DNA from: Branchiostoma floridae
Lineage: Eukaryota > Chordata > Leptocardii > Amphioxiformes > Branchiostomatidae
Assembly (NCBI RefSeq): GCF_000003815.2
Contig: NC_049984.1
Location: 10,464,460-10,528,459 of the forward strand
DNA: 64,000 nucleotides
Direction of reading: 5' to 3'
Shown here one piece after another: positions 34,865-61,903 of this stretch. The notes beneath the pieces were generated by a model. The model saw nothing but the letters and a program-made list of their open reading frames with translations, searched no databases and was not told the origin of the DNA. Every line of letters begins with the position of its first letter. Position 1 is the first letter of the stretch. The position numbers were made by a program, and so were the translations under genes.

Positions 34865-35589
34865 ACGAAGGAAAACTGTTTCAGACGAAACGGTCTCTGT
34901 GGCCGAATAGTCGCAGCCCCTGTATTCCTACGTCTGGTGCTTACTTAGCCCATGCCTACCACTTAGTACCAAACAACCAAGGAGGGGTGCGAACTAAAAA
35001 CTTGGCCTTTAAAACTGTAATTTTTTTGGTACTTAGATATTAGCGACAATAGCAGTGTTTCGTCATTTGGTGTATTGTAGCGATGGTATTGACAGTTTTT
35101 ACTTTAAGTTGTGGATTGTAGCAATGGTGAACTGAATACATGTGGTATTTATCTAATTACATGTAGTAAGTATCTGCTGTAGCAGTGGTATCAGAATAAC
35201 CTTATCAAGATATAGTAGAAATCATAGCGGTCGTTTACTTCATGTGTTATATTTTGGGTAACAAAGTTAGATGCTGTATTGAAATCTTTACTCCTCTTTC
35301 TGATATATTTGATCTTGTCATAAATGGTAACCCAAAAAGTGTAGTCCAATATAGTAGCCTTGAATGAGGAAGCACCAATCAAAGAAAACGGAGGTATATA
35401 TCTAATGTTTTGCGCATCCGTAGATCACAAAATTGTGGCGTACTTGTTTGTTGCTCGTGTTGTCGGTTGTTTTTATGGCGCACATCTCTTTCACAACATC
35501 TCATGATCAGGCCTAGCCATCTCAGCCTGTGATGTACACGGGGCATTCTCTGTTTGTTTTTATTAATATAAGCACACAAACAACAGCAA
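34865..35589. other. 3' flank of the LRR gene, no gene seen
   Basis: After the stop at 34862-34864 I see only AT-rich sequence with degenerate GTAGCGATGGTA/GTAGCAATGGTG-like motifs near 35075-35195. No coding exon or polyadenylation signal can be assigned with confidence. Confidence 0.4.
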
Positions 35590-38500
35590 CTCTCAAATCA
35601 CACAAATTGGCTATTTTGCGATGAAAAATTTTGTGCTATTCCAAACAAATCCTTCAAAATTTAATGCAGAAAAAAAAATCATATGAGTCCTATGAAACTT
35701 GTCACTGAGATAATTTAAGTCTTGGCAGAGGAAACACAATAAAAATTCACAAGTTGAGTATCAATGACGACATTCAGTAAAGAAAGGGTACTTGTGTAAA
35801 GCAATGTTTGCTTTACTATGAAATCAAGAAATTGGGAAATGTTCTGAAATGTTTAGGTTAGTCTGATATCTTAATCAAAACGATGACAAGCTACTTCAAT
35901 GCATACGATCAAAAATGAAAGCTTGTCATTCTAAAATCACACAGCTTGGGGATTTTGATAAAATTGATACTGTTTGGAGCAACTCAAAGTTTACACAAAA
36001 TCAAACATGCGAGTATGAAATATTACATGCGTTCAGCATTTAGTCAATAAAGGTATAACGAGTTTCTTAAATGACATATCTTGGTGGAGGAAAGAAATTA
36101 ATGAAATGTAAAGGTCTTAAATATCTACAGAATTCAGCAAAGAAAGGTGACTTGTGTAAAACACTGTTTTCTTTACTTTGAGATAAAAAGGGGGTGTTAT
36201 ATATGCCCAAAGTTTTATGCCCAAATACTTCAAATTGATAACAAGCCGATCCAATATCTATATACAGCCAAAAATGAAGGCCATACGAATAAGACTAATA
36301 TAAATGTTGTACCATGGTGTCTTTTTTGTGCTGGTTGATCTTTAAATACAAAATAGTTAATCTCACAAACCTGTACCTGAAAAAATAGGTACACAGGGTT
36401 ACAGGCCTATGGTACGACAGATCGTCCCGAATTTTCAGAATTAAGAAACAACTTCCTTTTTAAAACGATACGCCAGTAGCCTGGTGTATCAATCTAAAGA
36501 TGAAAGGTGAGCAAAAACTGGTATGCAGATATGTGCATTTTTATTTGGTAATGTTTACAAATGATCTACTGAAAAAATGGGGGTGATTGGCTTTTCTGTT
36601 CTCTTTTGACGCCAATGAAACCGGTGATTAAAGAATAGCTCTCACTACTGCTTCAGCAGGGATATGAATTTACAAATCACAGCGGTCCTCATATCTTATT
36701 CCTCCATAAGTTCTTTATAACTCTCTTTTCGGACTTTTGCGGGACTCCAAGTTGGACAAAATCCACTCCAAACCTCATGTACGTGTGCAATCTGATTTGT
36801 GTGAAAAGAACGCATGAGTATCAATATATGCACACAGCCAAAAGCCATTCTCAAATGCATATTCCTTCAAAATCACACAAACTGGGGATTTGTGAGGAAA
36901 AATTCTATGCTTCAAAGTGTCATTCGGAAAGAAAAATCACGAAAATACGAGTCCGATGAAAAACCGCATGTCACTAACAAAATGGTTTAAGGGCTTTTTA
37001 GATAACATATCTTTGTGGAAAAATCAAGAAAATTGGGGAATGTTCTGAAATGTATAGGTTTGTTCCAAATCTGAACAGTTGAAACTTATGACAAGAAAAT
37101 GATTTAATGCATACGACTAAAAGTGAAAGCTTGTCATTTCCAAGTCGCACAACTTAGTGATTTTGTTGAAAAATTGATACTGTTCCCGGCATTTATTGTA
37201 GAAAAAGTTTGCACAATCCAACATTCTAGTACAATGAAAAATGGCATACTTATAACATATAATTGATGGCCTTGTGTAAAGTGGCCAAGTATTTGCTTTA
37301 TTTGAATAATTGAATCTTATGACAAGCATGCGACCAATATGAAAGCTTATCATTTCAAAACCACACAACTTGGGGATTTTTATGAAAACTTATGATGTTT
37401 GAATCCATCATTATTCAACGCACAAGCAATTTTCACAATGAAGCATGCGATTACAATGAAATATGACACACTCATAACATATAACTGATGAAGATGGGTT
37501 AGGACTTTCTTAAATAACGTGGCTTGGAAAAATAATCAAAATTCATAGGTTTTGAATATACACGGCGAAATACAGTAAAAAAAGGGGGATTGTCTTTGCT
37601 TTACTTTAAAATCAAGATTTTAGCGGGGTGTTCTGAAATGTTTAGGTAAGCTTGATATCTAAATGATTTTAACTTATGACAAGCTGATTCAATGCATGCA
37701 TTCGACCAGAAATAAAAGCTTACTAAATCGCAAACCGTTCATTAAAATTGATGCTGTACTATCAAGCATGCGAGTATAGTGAGATGTGACATACGTACTT
37801 ACTTGGGCCTACTGCCCATCCTTGGGCATAGGCCACGAACTAGCTGCTTCCACCTCCGGCGGTCCTGGGCTATTTCTTCCAGCTGTCCCCATGTGTAGCC
37901 AGACTCCCTCACGTCCGCCTCCAGGCTTCGCCTCCAGGTGTTTCTAGGTCTTCCCCTCTTGCGCTTTCCTGTGGGGTTCCATGTGAAGGCTTCCCTCACT
38001 GTGCTTGAGGCTGGCTTGCGCAGGGTGTGACCCACCCAGGTCCACCGCTTACGTAGTATTTCTACCCCTACTGGTACCTGTCCGGTGCGTTGCCATAGTT
38101 CTTCATTACGGATGGTATTTGGCCAGTAGATTTTCAATATCTTCCGTAAGCAGGTGTTGATGAATGTTTGTACTTTCTTTGTTATGCCAGCTGTTGTTCT
38201 CCATGTGATGTGACATGCTTACAGCATTTAACAAATTACTAAAGATGGTTTTAGGGTCTCCTAAATAACATGTCTTGGTGAAGGAAAGACATCAATGGAT
38301 ATCCATAGGTCTTAAAAAGTCACATATCTTGAATATTCATGACGACATGCAGTGAAAAAAGACGGGCTTGTGTCAACCAGTTGCTTTACTTTGAAATCCA
38401 CAAAATGAAGGGAAAGTTTAGGTTACTTTTATAACAAACCAATCTGGCGTATCATGGTGCCCTTTTGTGGGTAACTTTAGACTAAACGTACTCTCATAAA

Positions 38501-38870
38501 TCTGTACCTGAAAAAGTGCAAGGTACACAGGCCTATGGCACGCCAGATCGTCCTGAATACCTCATTTGGTTCAGAAAAAATAGCAACATTCTTTTTTGAA
38601 AACGATATGTCAGAGGCCTGGTCTAGCAATCTAAACATGAAAGGCGAGCAAAAACTGGTATGTAGATGGCTATATTTGGTAATGTTTACAAATGAGCTAC
38701 TGAAAAATGGGGGCAATCGGGCTTTTTTCTCTTCAATTGGATAACGTTATTCTTTTTGACGAAACCGTCGTGTTTTGTGGTAATTAAATCATGGCTCTTA
38801 CCTTACGGCGTCAGCAGCGATATGAAATTACAAATCACAGCGGCCCTCATAGCCTTAGGAGGTCAAAACG
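35590..38870. repeat. Degenerate higher-order repeat block
   Basis: This AT-rich block is built from recurring modules. Module one is AAATCACACAACTTGGGGAT (about 35597, 35935, 36869, 37140 and 37357). Module two is GTTCTGAAATGTTTAGGTTA (about 35843, 37042 and 37631). Module three is a CTTGTGTAAA...TTTGCTTTACTTTGAAATC motif (about 35791, 36149 and 38367). Module four is CTTATGACAAGCTGATTCAATGCAT (about 37086 and 37672). A larger segment at 36295-36700, containing ACAGGCCTATGG and GAGCAAAAACTGGTATG, recurs at about 38440-38850, roughly 2.15 kb later. No ORF fits. A LINE fragment interrupts the block at 37793-38206. Confidence 0.7.
37783..38216 (-). mobile_element. 5'-truncated non-LTR retrotransposon (LINE) with 10-bp TSD
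   Basis: On the minus strand an open frame of about 140 codons ends near 37799. It reads as the C-terminal part of a LINE endonuclease/reverse transcriptase polyprotein: KIYWPNTIRNEELWQRT, RWTWVGHTLRKPASS, GKRKRGRPRNTWRRSLEADV. The fragment is bounded by the exact direct repeat GATGTGACAT at 37783-37792 and 38207-38216, a target-site duplication. Only the 3' part of the element inserted, which is the usual outcome of target-primed reverse transcription. The short ACTTACTT tract at its 3' end fits an RTE-type tail. The catalytic domains are absent, so it cannot move by itself. Confidence 0.85.
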
Positions 38871-41800
38871 CCCCTGCAATTCGGGAGGATGCTAGTAAAT
38901 TTAGATTGTCCAAACTAATGTCACCTCTTCCCGTCAACAAGAGCTATCTATATTTACAATACAATGATTATCACATGTATGTCAATATACCACTATACCA
39001 CCACATGAGACAAATACATGAATTTAAAGTGATTTAAAGAGATGTACCAATGCAGCATCAGTAATGGCCTGAGGTATATACGCTCGTAGCATTACACTTC
39101 AGATATACAGGTGTTCAAGACAATCATGAGAAAGCCTCTAGATATCTTGTGGCGGTATTATGGCAATTGGAATTATGAGAGTCACATATCACGATTTTGA
39201 AGTTATACTGTTACAATTTAGAATATCATCCTCTACTGTATAACGTTACATTTGTTTGACAGACATGTACACACAAGAGATTTAGTCAAGGTTTCAAAGT
39301 AATCAACTATTCTGACTCACGAGATATTGAAGACAGAATCGAAGTCTTAATGCAAATGCCCCTAATTGAAATTCGTGAAAATTTAAGCTTAGTACGGCAA
39401 CACAATTTGCTATTAGTATTTGCACCGTGTAACAAATATGCTAATAACGTTATAATTGCTAGCTGTAAACCCCACAAATCATATCGATATTATATGGTAT
39501 CCCTCTCTAGTACAAACAACACCCTCTTTACAAAAAAGGCTGCAAATTAGACTTATATTGTGTAACTGATCTACGGTGGAACGTAGATCTACGCTTAGAA
39601 TCAAGAAGAGTGAAACCCAAATCTACAGAATATCGTACATATTGCTACTGTTATGATTCACATGAGGAACTTAAACTTAAAGGAAAACGTTTGTTTCATT
39701 AAGATGGATTTGCATGATACCATGCCTTCTAACGTTATAGCTTGAAAGATACGTTCAAACTGTACAATACGCTAAGAATTATGTGAAGAGATATCTACAG
39801 CAATACAGCTGGTGAACTTCGCGTTCAAGTTGATATGGAGCTCTGCCTCTTGATATGTTTGTATTAACAAAAAGGATATGGTAAACTTGGGTATAACAGT
39901 AATGGTGGAATGTTAGAGAAGAACTCAAATCTACAGACTGCAGACTCTTGAAACCATTGCAACCGTTTGACCCGTGTGATCTACCACATGGAAGAGATGA
40001 AAGGTACTGTTTCCAAGGCCATTTCAAGAACGTGGCAGAATGTAAGATCGCGCTCCTAGCGGCCGTCCCACTAATGGCACCCACTGGAAGCGGTCCTATC
40101 AAGCAGATCGGGAGTTTTTGCACAGACTGATCATGACTACAGCGCGGTATATAAACAACTAGTTGGAGGAAGAAACAAAGCTGGAATCTGTGACATCAGA
40201 CTGATATTACTTTGGCAAACGGTAATTGGAAGCAAGCGGCAAAGTGACATCAATACAATTACGACACATTGCATGTAAACTGACATTCGTATCCTTCATC
40301 ATCATGTCATCCGTACATGTCGATTAAAGATTCACATCTAGAGCTGTCTTCTCGGGCAGACGATATACCCTTGCAACCGGCGTGAACTATGTCATAAAAT
40401 TGAATGGTTCAGGACTGACCGATGATCGTCTGCAGTTTGCTGCTGCCTTATAAATGTTGTTCATTGTTGATAGTACAGACCAAGTATTATGATAGTATAT
40501 GATACCCATTTACTGTGCTCCACTTGTCTTGCAGAATTGCAATGTTTTTTTTTCAGTACGAAAGGCACAGAAAAATACAATACCTCAGTTTAATACCTGT
40601 CTACACAATGATGTATGGTTTCATTTCAAAAAGACAGTCATCCTTCTTTGATCTGACAAGCCTAATATGGGCTCCGTCGGTCAACATTATCACAATCATC
40701 CAATTCTTATTTACATCAGCCCTACAGCATCGGTCATGGCTAAAAAAATCCTATATCCGAGGAGATTGGAAGTCTCTTTCACGTAGGGCACATCCGTAAG
40801 CTGACTAAGTTCATCATTGCAAATTTCAGTGTCTATGCACTGCTTAATCCTAACTTTACCTACATGTGTATACACCCCGCAAATTTCAGCATGCTGTAGT
40901 ATGTAGTACCAGTTCGTGCATGAATTCAAAGTATTGCGATGAATTGAACTGAGTTGAGAGAGGCCGACTGAAATGTTTCATTTGTAAATTGTGCTATGAA
41001 AGTAGAGGTCGGAATGCTTGCTATTTTTTGGCTGAAGTTTTAATATAATTGTGAATGTACAGTGTCCGTGTGTATCATCTTGTGTTTGATTGTCACTGCT
41101 CAATCCTTAGCCATATACGTTTCACACTAGGTTCTGCATTGTCACTTCCTCCCGCTAGATGTCATCATTTCACCGATGTGAAGCCGAAAGGACACAATCC
41201 ATGCACCTCGTCCGCCAGACGTCGCTATTCAAAGACATGCAGGATTTACCGGGTATTGTTTTTTGGGGGGAATAAATTTCCTGAGATCAAATTTCAGTAT
41301 AGCTGTTAATTTTTTAACAGTGTAAATTTTATGAAGTTTTAGAACCTGTACCAAAAACAAACCACAATTAGCATGGTTCTGATTTTATGAATTTCAACAG
41401 GTGCTTTCTTGTAAGATCCCAGTCTCCTCATAGATTTCCTCACTGCAAGGGTGACATAACAAAACCCAGGGCATGTCTGTACAGAAAACAACTCAGTAAG
41501 AGGAAACAGCTGCGAGACAGACAGATCTTAACTTATTTTTATTGTGAATACTAACAAAGCATTAGAATGGAGTCTTTTCAAACTTAGCTATATATAGAAA
41601 CAACATCTTTAAATGAAAACTTTCTTCTACCTAAACTGGAACAGCTTGTGTTGTCAGCTCGTGGGCCGTACACAGTGTGGAATTGTGGGTAACATGGGGA
41701 TGATGGGTACATGTTGCATTGCACAAATTTCCAAGAAGGCACTGGCAAGACTTCATTGTTACTTAAGGTGTCACAGTAACACTTGTGGACAAGGTTTTAT

Positions 41801-42954
41801 TTAAATTCAAAAGCAGTCCACAAAAAGGGGAGGCACCTCAAAAACATGTCGTACAGTCCACGGCATCACAACACAAATCTGCTCCAGATAAACTTCTGTT
41901 ATTTAGGACAAATATCTTAATACAAATATGAACAAAATAATTAAATTAGTTTACGATAATGTTACCTAATCCTTACGTTTCACATAGGAATGCTGTGTTT
42001 TCCACGGAAGTATTTCACACTAGGCAATATCTAACATCACATCATTTTCTCAGCCATTGACAGTATGGTACAATGTACAACATGACGAGAGGGACATCTT
42101 GTCACCCTATATAGAGAAAACAACTGTTGAGATGGGTCCCTGACACAACCTTTCATTGATTGAGAAAAACAAACAAACATACAACTACAATCAATACAGG
42201 CATCAATTTTGACTCTTGTGAGATGTTGTGGAAGTCCTTAAACCAGAACTGTTTTGAGACCAAAAAGGAGCTTTTCCCAAAAGACCTCTTCCAATGATCA
42301 TTGGTACAAAATACAGATGTAATTCTGATGTGTAAAATAATTTACAGTTTGCTCCATGATACAATGTTCAAAGCTGACAGTTCAAGCCCACCCTTCATTG
42401 AAGTGTACTTTTCTTACACATCTGATTTGTGCTTTGTTTTGGGAACAATAATGGAATTTTCTCCCAATTTCCCTTTGCAGATACCCAAAATAATATGCCA
42501 CATCCATCTCACTGATTATTTGCCAATTTTACGTTTTTCTCATTATTCATATTTTGACCTGTAACATATCTTGAATACCTGAGAAGTTTTAGGGATCGCG
42601 CTCAAAGTTGCTTCTTAGCATTCTGAAACCATTTTTGTTGTAGAAAAACTCCTCAATGGATCTGCTATGCTGCACAGTTAGTATTCAAGTTTGGAAGATC
42701 AAATCACAAGTAGATTTCTAACATTTGTCATCTCAAAAATAATCATCACAAAATTTTGTAAAACTCATGATTTCAAGGCTTATGTGGCCTGAAAATCCAC
42801 AAATATAGATATTCATATATATTTATATACATTATATACAGACAGGATTAGCACATACATACATACACAAAACATACCTTCCTTTTTCAACTTCTATGAC
42901 ATGGTTTGGAAGATCATATAACTGAAATATTTCTTTTGCCAAGTTATCAAAGGA
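38871..42954. other. Intergenic interval, nothing recognised
   Basis: Only chance-length frames occur (the longest is about 114 codons, minus, 39779-40123) and I recognise no domain. The right part may belong to the PSKH1 3'UTR: a minus-strand AATAAA is found at 41538-41543, about 2.2 kb beyond the stop codon. That link is a guess. Confidence 0.35.
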
Positions 42955-43246
42955 ACTGAGAGTTATCAAAATCATATTTCTCACTTTAACAAATTACTTC
43001 ATTTAGGATGGAATTCCAGGCACTGATTACAAAGCTGTTGTTACAAAATACATCTTCTCTCATTTTCAGTAGTATCTTCAATCTATTTTCAAGATAATGC
43101 ACTGAGAGTTATCAAAATCATATTTCTCACTTTAACAAATTACTTGATTTAGGATGGAATTCCAGGCACTGATTACAAAGCTGTTGTTACAAAATACATC
43201 TTCTCTCATTTTCAGTAGTATCTTCAATCTATTTTCAAGATAATGC
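42955..43246. repeat. Recent 146-bp tandem duplication
   Basis: The segment starting ACTGAGAGTTATCAAAATCA at 42955-43100 is repeated immediately at 43101-43246 with a single visible difference (ACTTCATTT against ACTTGATTT). The near identity points to a very recent duplication or a polymorphic allele. It lies about 480 bases beyond the PSKH1 stop, so possibly inside its 3'UTR. Confidence 0.95.
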
Positions 43247-43724
43247 AATCAAAATCTTCACAAAATCTGCATGGGCATCTCAACAACTTGTTCCAAGACA
43301 GCGATTATGTGTAAAGGCACTTAGGGGAACAAGGTCACTTGGAATGTTTTTCACAATACGGAATTTCAATACCAGTCATGAAAAAAAATACCTGGTTCAA
43401 TCTCACTTGTGCTTGTTATTAGTAACAACAACATGGATGTAATACTTGATGAAACTTTTGATGACTTGGCCAATTAAGAATATAACAAGAGGAAATACCC
43501 TTGGCAACACTTCTGTTCACTGAGTACGAAAAGATCAACTTGTGACCTCCAATGACTTTGAGTTGGAATTTCTTCATCATGGACTAGATTTAACACGTTA
43601 TATACATGGTTGATACTTGGCACTTGACGGTGAAGGTAGAAATTATCTACATTCCTTAGTGGCAACACTGGCGACAGTACGTGGTACGGAATGACCGTGT
43701 GTGAGAGAGTCCGCGGTATCGCAC

Positions 43725-58345
<14,621 letters not shown>

Positions 58346-58900
58346 TGCAAGCCATCCAGCAATCCTCCCGAGTTCGTCGCCCCCTCTGTCTGTCGACTTG
58401 GCCCGTATAAACGCATATCTCGCGTCGATTAAGCCCAGAACTGTGGACTACTCCTCACATCAGCTAGCCATGTTCCTGTCCGGGGTGTCAGCACTAGAAT
58501 TATGGACGCTCCACTCCAAATTATGGACGCGGGACAGTAGCCTGCCTCTACACAAAGTAGTACCCCGTGGGACAAATGCCATTTACTCCCTAAAACACCT
58601 TCCAAACTCACAGATATCCCTAAAATGAACTCAATGTATCTAATAAGCCAATACTAAAGTTTAATGTTTCTCACACTTGACATTACACTACGAGAGAAGG
58701 GCAGATAGCGGAGGACTACAACGATAAGGACCTTCAGGTGCGGTCAGGTCAGCGCGGGTGCTACATTTTGGGACGTGATGACGTAGCCGTGACGTCACGG
58801 CACTTCAACTTAGAGCCAATGAAAACTGAGCCACGCGGTCCGGAGTGAGCAATAGGCATGCCTTGGCACTGTGTAAATGTTCCCTAGCGCTGTAAACACG
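58346..58900 (-). promoter_or_regulatory. PSKH1 5' flank with CRE site
   Basis: Immediately upstream of the PSKH1 start codon. It contains a perfect CREB/ATF palindrome GTGACGTCAC (TGACGTCA at 58790-58797) and a nearby half-site TGACGT at 58779-58784, both in a locally GC-rich stretch about 430-450 bases from the ATG. Promoter function is inferred from position and motif. I see no TATA box that I would rely on. Confidence 0.4.
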
Positions 58901-59242
58901 TAAACATCTATTCAGATCGAAACATGACTATTTTCAGTCGGTCGACTGACATATGACTAACCAGGAATTACGTGTAATGTCAACATGTTTTGCCTCACTC
59001 TGTTGTTCACAATTTACAATAGGAAAGTTCATGCAAGACCGGGAAATGTCACTCCCTTTCTTTCTTGGTGAAATCGCTGAGCGGGGGACTGGGAACGTAA
59101 AATACGGCATTTGAGCACCACGAAATATAACAACAACAGATGCGGGGCAGCGTCATGTGAAGTTTCAATCATGTGGGGGCTGAGAAATTTTATCTAAACC
59201 AGATGGGCCAGACCACTGCGGCGAAAAGTTGTCACGGAAAGT

Positions 59243-59629
59243 GTGCGCCGGCTGGAGAATTATGATGACAGTGCACAGCGCCTGACACTACATGAAAAGC
59301 GCCCCATTTATTGTTTTGTAGGGCAGACTTTCATCATATCTAAACCACTGGCGCCGAACAGATGGAATAAGATATGGACCATATGCGCGTGGCTGGAGAC
59401 CTTCCCGGATTGCGGACAGACCTCACGCAGACACGCTCGTTTGCCGAACTTTGATGGTCAAATCCCTGGCTGCAAAAATAAAGCCAAGTTGATGGATGTG
59501 GTCACGGGAACGCTACCGTGTGGGCAACACTTGCACTGCGACCTGGCCGGGCCTGAAGACGGGTCCGCAGCTAACTCAAAAGATCTCAAAACATCAACTT
59601 TCTTTCGTATAGAAAAACAAACTTCATGA
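59243..59629 (+). other. 128-codon open frame, unrecognised
   Basis: A plus-strand frame without an early ATG (it opens at GTG) stays open for 128 codons in the region upstream of PSKH1. I recognise no domain, signal peptide or splice context. It may be chance, part of a divergent transcript, or a decayed exon. I do not assert a gene. Confidence 0.15.
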
Positions 59630-60244
59630 ACATTACAATATCAGATTTCACAAGGTCTTTGATCATAATTCATTAAACCTTTTGCTTTGATGCCACCGGA
59701 GCGATGGAAAATTCATATGAAAAAGACGCGAAGGGATGTCTCAGGTTGAGTCTAAATAATGCAATTTATCTCCCCTTTTCATAAAGGGAAGCCGTGTCGG
59801 AGGCAAGAATTAACAAGCAGGGGTGAAGTTGGCGGTCGTTCTGACGTTACCACTGAATGGTCCTGAATCCGAAAGGTCAGTTTGGACTCAGGAAGAGAGA
59901 AGCAGAAACGAATTGACTCAACCCAAATAATCTCGCCCACTGTTTCTGTACCTGCAGTCCTTTTCGTGACCACTTCTCATAACGTGACTGTACCAACCAC
60001 CTAATCCACAGCTCAATTAACAGATATAATTTTCCGCCCCAAAGTACAATTTGTCTCTGGGCCCGCTCAGCAACAGCTTTCTTCGCACGCAAATTGCGGC
60101 TTAGGGACGAACCACGTCGTTTGAAATTTTAGGGGTGTGTGACTGTATCGTTGTAGATTTCCCATAGCTCCCTCTCCTTCGTCAGGTGTAGGTCGAGCTA
60201 AGGGATTAGGTATACAATGCGGTGAATAGGAGCTACTACTGTTA

Positions 60245-60308
60245 GAGGGCTTCTCTTGCTTATCCACAATGAATGATAAAAATAATACTGCGAGCAAGAG
60301 AAGCCCTC
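60245..60308. repeat. Perfect 16-bp hairpin
   Basis: GAGGGCTTCTCTTGCT (60245-60260) is exactly the inverse of AGCAAGAGAAGCCCTC (60293-60308), with a 32-base AT-rich loop. It has no T-tract or gene relation that would make it a terminator. It could be a small foldback or MITE remnant. Confidence 0.8.
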
Positions 60309-60389
60309 CAACATAACACATTAACAGTCGCCAAGGCTGTATACAGTGTATGATATTGAAGACTCTTTATATCAACTGCATGATAGTAG

Positions 60390-60877
60390 NNNNNNNNNNN
60401 NNNNNNNNNNNNNNNNNNNNNNNNNNNNNNNNNNNNNNNNNNNNNNNNNNNNNNNNNNNNNNNNNNNNNNNNNNNNNNNNNNNNNNNNNNNNNNNNNNNN
60501 NNNNNNNNNNNNNNNNNNNNNNNNNNNNNNNNNNNNNNNNNNNNNNNNNNNNNNNNNNNNNNNNNNNNNNNNNNNNNNNNNNNNNNNNNNNNNNNNNNNN
60601 NNNNNNNNNNNNNNNNNNNNNNNNNNNNNNNNNNNNNNNNNNNNNNNNNNNNNNNNNNNNNNNNNNNNNNNNNNNNNNNNNNNNNNNNNNNNNNNNNNNN
60701 NNNNNNNNNNNNNNNNNNNNNNNNNNNNNNNNNNNNNNNNNNNNNNNNNNNNNNNNNNNNNNNNNNNNNNNNNNNNNNNNNNNNNNNNNNNNNNNNNNNN
60801 NNNNNNNNNNNNNNNNNNNNNNNNNNNNNNNNNNNNNNNNNNNNNNNNNNNNNNNNNNNNNNNNNNNNNNNNNNNNN
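60390..60877. other. Assembly gap (488 N)
   Basis: An unbroken run of N. Open frames that appear to cross it are artefacts. The true length may differ from 488. Confidence 0.99.
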
Positions 60878-61159
60878 AGTTCTCACGATAAACGACAGTT
60901 CAAAACGACAGAACGACCCACAAGAGACCATGTCCAAGTCGATAGAGCTTCTGGTATTTTTTGTTCCGGTACCCGTGAGGTACTGCTAGTAGTAGTCAAA
61001 AAGGCCGACAGCTATTTGAGTGGATACTGTCCACACACCATATTGGACTCATCAGAGGCAATGTTTAATACGTCAGATACTCTTGAGAGCAAGACAACTT
61101 CATGTAAATCAGATGACGAACGAAGAAACACTTTCCCAACATCTTTTTACATGAAATGA
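60878..61159 (+). other. Open frame emerging from the gap, unproven
   Basis: From the gap edge a plus-strand frame is open for about 93 codons to a stop at 61157-61159. It ends in a Ser/Thr/Asp-rich stretch (LDSSEAMFNTSDTLESKTTS). It could be the last exon of a gene hidden by the gap, or chance. There is no recognisable domain. Confidence 0.25.
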
Positions 61160-61712
61160 AAAAAAAAAAACAATGAATGGAAAATATATTAAAGAAGAAA
61201 AAAAGACCATCTACTATTATTTGATCGATGTTCTCGTCGTTCAAATATCATTCGCAGATTGTACTTGAAAGTTAAAGAGTCCCAAGAGTCCCTGCAATGT
61301 CTTCCTTTTTTATACCACGTCTTTCCTGTTTGGATATTCACATGTCAACCGAAGGATAACACAGGATCACACAGAGATCGAAGAAGTTTGCTCGAGGTTC
61401 TAAGATGTCTGAGTTTTGCAATTTAGCTGTCTGCCGTGTATCCTTTGTTTGCTAAATAGAATTTTGTAATACGTTCCCCATTGTGTATACAGGCTGTTCT
61501 TTACTGACGATTGCTAAAAAACAATGGGTCTCTTTTATCCCTACAGCCCATAGGACCGCCCACTCTACCTTCAAAGGCCCGAAGCCCATGATTAAAGCAA
61601 ACCACTAATCAGCGCCATAGGAAGATACAGAAGAAAGTAGACAAACTCACAAACCACTTCATTAGGAGTGAAAACGTTCATTATGGGACTTGTTTATCTT
61701 CCAAAGCTGTCC

Positions 61713-61903
61713 TCATGTGGCTGAAAACTGCTTCTTCCTGTCCACAGTGAAAGAAAAGTAGTGGCAGCTGTTTAGGCTCTCTTCAAACTTCCAGATTGAC
61801 AGGTCGAAGTGAAGCGGTGCGTTACCGCAAACACAGCATTTGGACGGTCCCATTTGATGCATGTTAATGGTTGGTCCGTCACAGCCGCCCTCTAGGTCGT
61901 CAT
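61713..61903 (-). CDS. Terminal coding exon of an unidentified gene, partial
   Basis: On the minus strand a good acceptor (TATACAG|AT) at 61904-61905 opens a 63-codon frame that ends at TGA (61713-61715). The peptide has strongly coding character and several cysteines: GGCDGPTINMHQMG, then KCCVCGNAPLHFDLSIWKFE, then SCHYFSFTVDRKKQFSAT. A CxxC pair (CCVC) may be metal-binding. I cannot name the family. The upstream exons must lie to the right, but I could not identify them in 61.9-64 kb, so the gene probably continues beyond the window. Confidence 0.6.

Noticed and set aside
60260-61159. Very long frames crossing 60390-60877
   Set aside because: They are open only because N positions contain no stop codons.
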